A DNA stretch of 6,796 nt, taken from assembly GCA_019413955.1 (NCBI GenBank), contig DXMX01000003.1, positions 78,071 to 84,866 on the forward strand. The letters run 5' to 3'. The notes under the pieces were generated by a model, which saw only the letters and a list, made by a program, of their open reading frames with translations, made no database searches and was not told where the DNA came from. Both the position numbers and the translations under genes were made by a program. Shown piece after piece: positions 6,184 through 6,796 of this stretch. This DNA is from Collinsella sp. (lineage in GTDB: Bacteria; Actinomycetota; Coriobacteriia; Coriobacteriales; Coriobacteriaceae). The number at the start of each line of letters is the position of its first letter. Positions within the stretch are counted from its first letter, which is position 1.

Positions 6184-6796
6184 CTATCCGCGGACCTCGC
6201 CGTTTACGCCCTTGCATACCTTGGTGACGATCTTCTGGTGCGCCTTCTCGACCTCTTCGCTGGTGAGCGTATGGTCGTCGGAGCGATACGTAAGCGCAAA
6301 GGCCATGGACTTCTTGCCCGCTCCGATGCGGATGGGATCGCGGTAGACGTCGAACAGGCGCACGCCCTCGAGCAGCTTGCCGCCGGCGCTGGTAATACGG
6401 CGCTCAAGATCCTCGCAGGTCACGGTGTTGTCGACCACGATAGCAAGGTCGTGCTCAACGGCAGGGTACTGCGAGAACTCGCGGTAGTTCTCCTGGTTGC
6501 GGGCGCCCTTGATCAGCTTGTCCAGATCGAGCTCAAAGGCAACGACAACCTCATCGATGCCCATCGCCTCGCGCGCCTCGGGGTGAATCTCGCCGACCCA
6601 GCCCAGCACGGTGCCGCCGGACAGAACCTCGGCCGCACGACCCGGCTGCAAGAAAGCGTAGCCCTCGCCCTCGACGGGACGGAAGCGAACCTTTTCGATG
6701 CGCAGCTGGGCGAGCAGCTCCTCAACGATGCCCTTGCCAAAGAAGAAACGCAGCTTACGGTACTTCATGTTCCAAGACTGCTCGCTCCACTGGCCC
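6184..6796 (-). CDS. pheT: Phenylalanyl-tRNA synthetase beta subunit, C-terminal 203 residues (5' end outside window)
   Basis: The beta subunit of the cytoplasmic (alpha-beta)2 enzyme that charges tRNA-Phe. The frame stays open to the window edge at 6796, so the gene starts outside; the ATG at 6768 is internal. Visible features (fragment numbering): FFFGKGIVEELL at about 17-28 and GYAFLQPGRAAEVL at about 45-58, where many family members have HPGR; then GWVGEIHPEA at about 65-74. The C-terminal anticodon-binding ferredoxin-like (FDX-ACB) domain spans about 107-203, with YPAVEHDLAIVVD, LFDVYRDPI, GKKSMAFALTYRS and TLTSEEVEKAH. It ends at the expected family terminus (EVRG). The bacterial beta subunit is normally near 800 residues, so about a quarter is seen. 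Confidence 0.96.
   Translation of the reverse strand, partial: GQWSEQSWNMKYRKLRFFFGKGIVEELLAQLRIEKVRFRPVEGEGYAFLQPGRAAEVLSGGTVLGWVGEIHPEAREAMGIDEVVVAFELDLDKLIKGARNQENYREFSQYPAVEHDLAIVVDNTVTCEDLERRITSAGGKLLEGVRLFDVYRDPIRIGAGKKSMAFALTYRSDDHTLTSEEVEKAHQKIVTKVCKGVNGEVRG

Overview
The window most resembles a chromosomal segment from a high-GC Coriobacteriia member, probably Collinsella or a close relative. This rests on the look of the proteins and codon use, not on a database match. Both ends are housekeeping genes cut by the window: the 3' part of pyruvate kinase (1-801, +) and the 3' part of pheT (6184-6796, -). Between them lie one orphan nuclease-like gene on the + strand and a four-gene block on the - strand.

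Left part: pyk ends at a textbook intrinsic terminator (830-866). A gene-free, hairpin-rich spacer follows (867-1222). It holds two small hairpins and a perfect 21-bp inverted repeat enclosing 88 nt (1047-1176), with a second 9-bp inverted repeat nested inside. Next is a 357-aa protein (1223-2296, +) whose C-terminal third looks like a DUF559/Vsr-type PD-(D/E)XK nuclease and whose middle resembles AbiEi-family proteins. It meets the next gene tail to tail, and the two share the palindrome CTAG as both stop codons.

Middle and right part, all on the - strand and transcribed right to left: a fused NikMN/CbiMN-type substrate-binding subunit (4877-5935), the EcfT/CbiQ transmembrane subunit (4036-4872), the CbiO/NikO ATPase (3221-3991), and a cytoplasmic zinc-dependent phospholipase C-like protein (2293-3141). 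The first three form a complete group I ECF transporter for Ni2+ or Co2+. The gene order, the 4-nt gap between the first two genes and the strong ribosome binding site on the first indicate an operon.

Regulation is the most informative part. Ahead of the transporter, reading in its direction, are a hairpin terminator for the pheT transcript (6037-6073), a sigma-70-like promoter embedded in that same hairpin (6031-6059), and just downstream of the predicted start site a perfect inverted repeat GTGTTACG-N12-CGTAACAC (5993-6020). The repeat matches the 28-bp architecture of NikR operators and, as I recall it, the GTGTTAC/GTAACAC half-site variant. This argues for nickel rather than cobalt as substrate, with repression when nickel is sufficient. 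No nickel enzyme and no nikR gene lie in the window.
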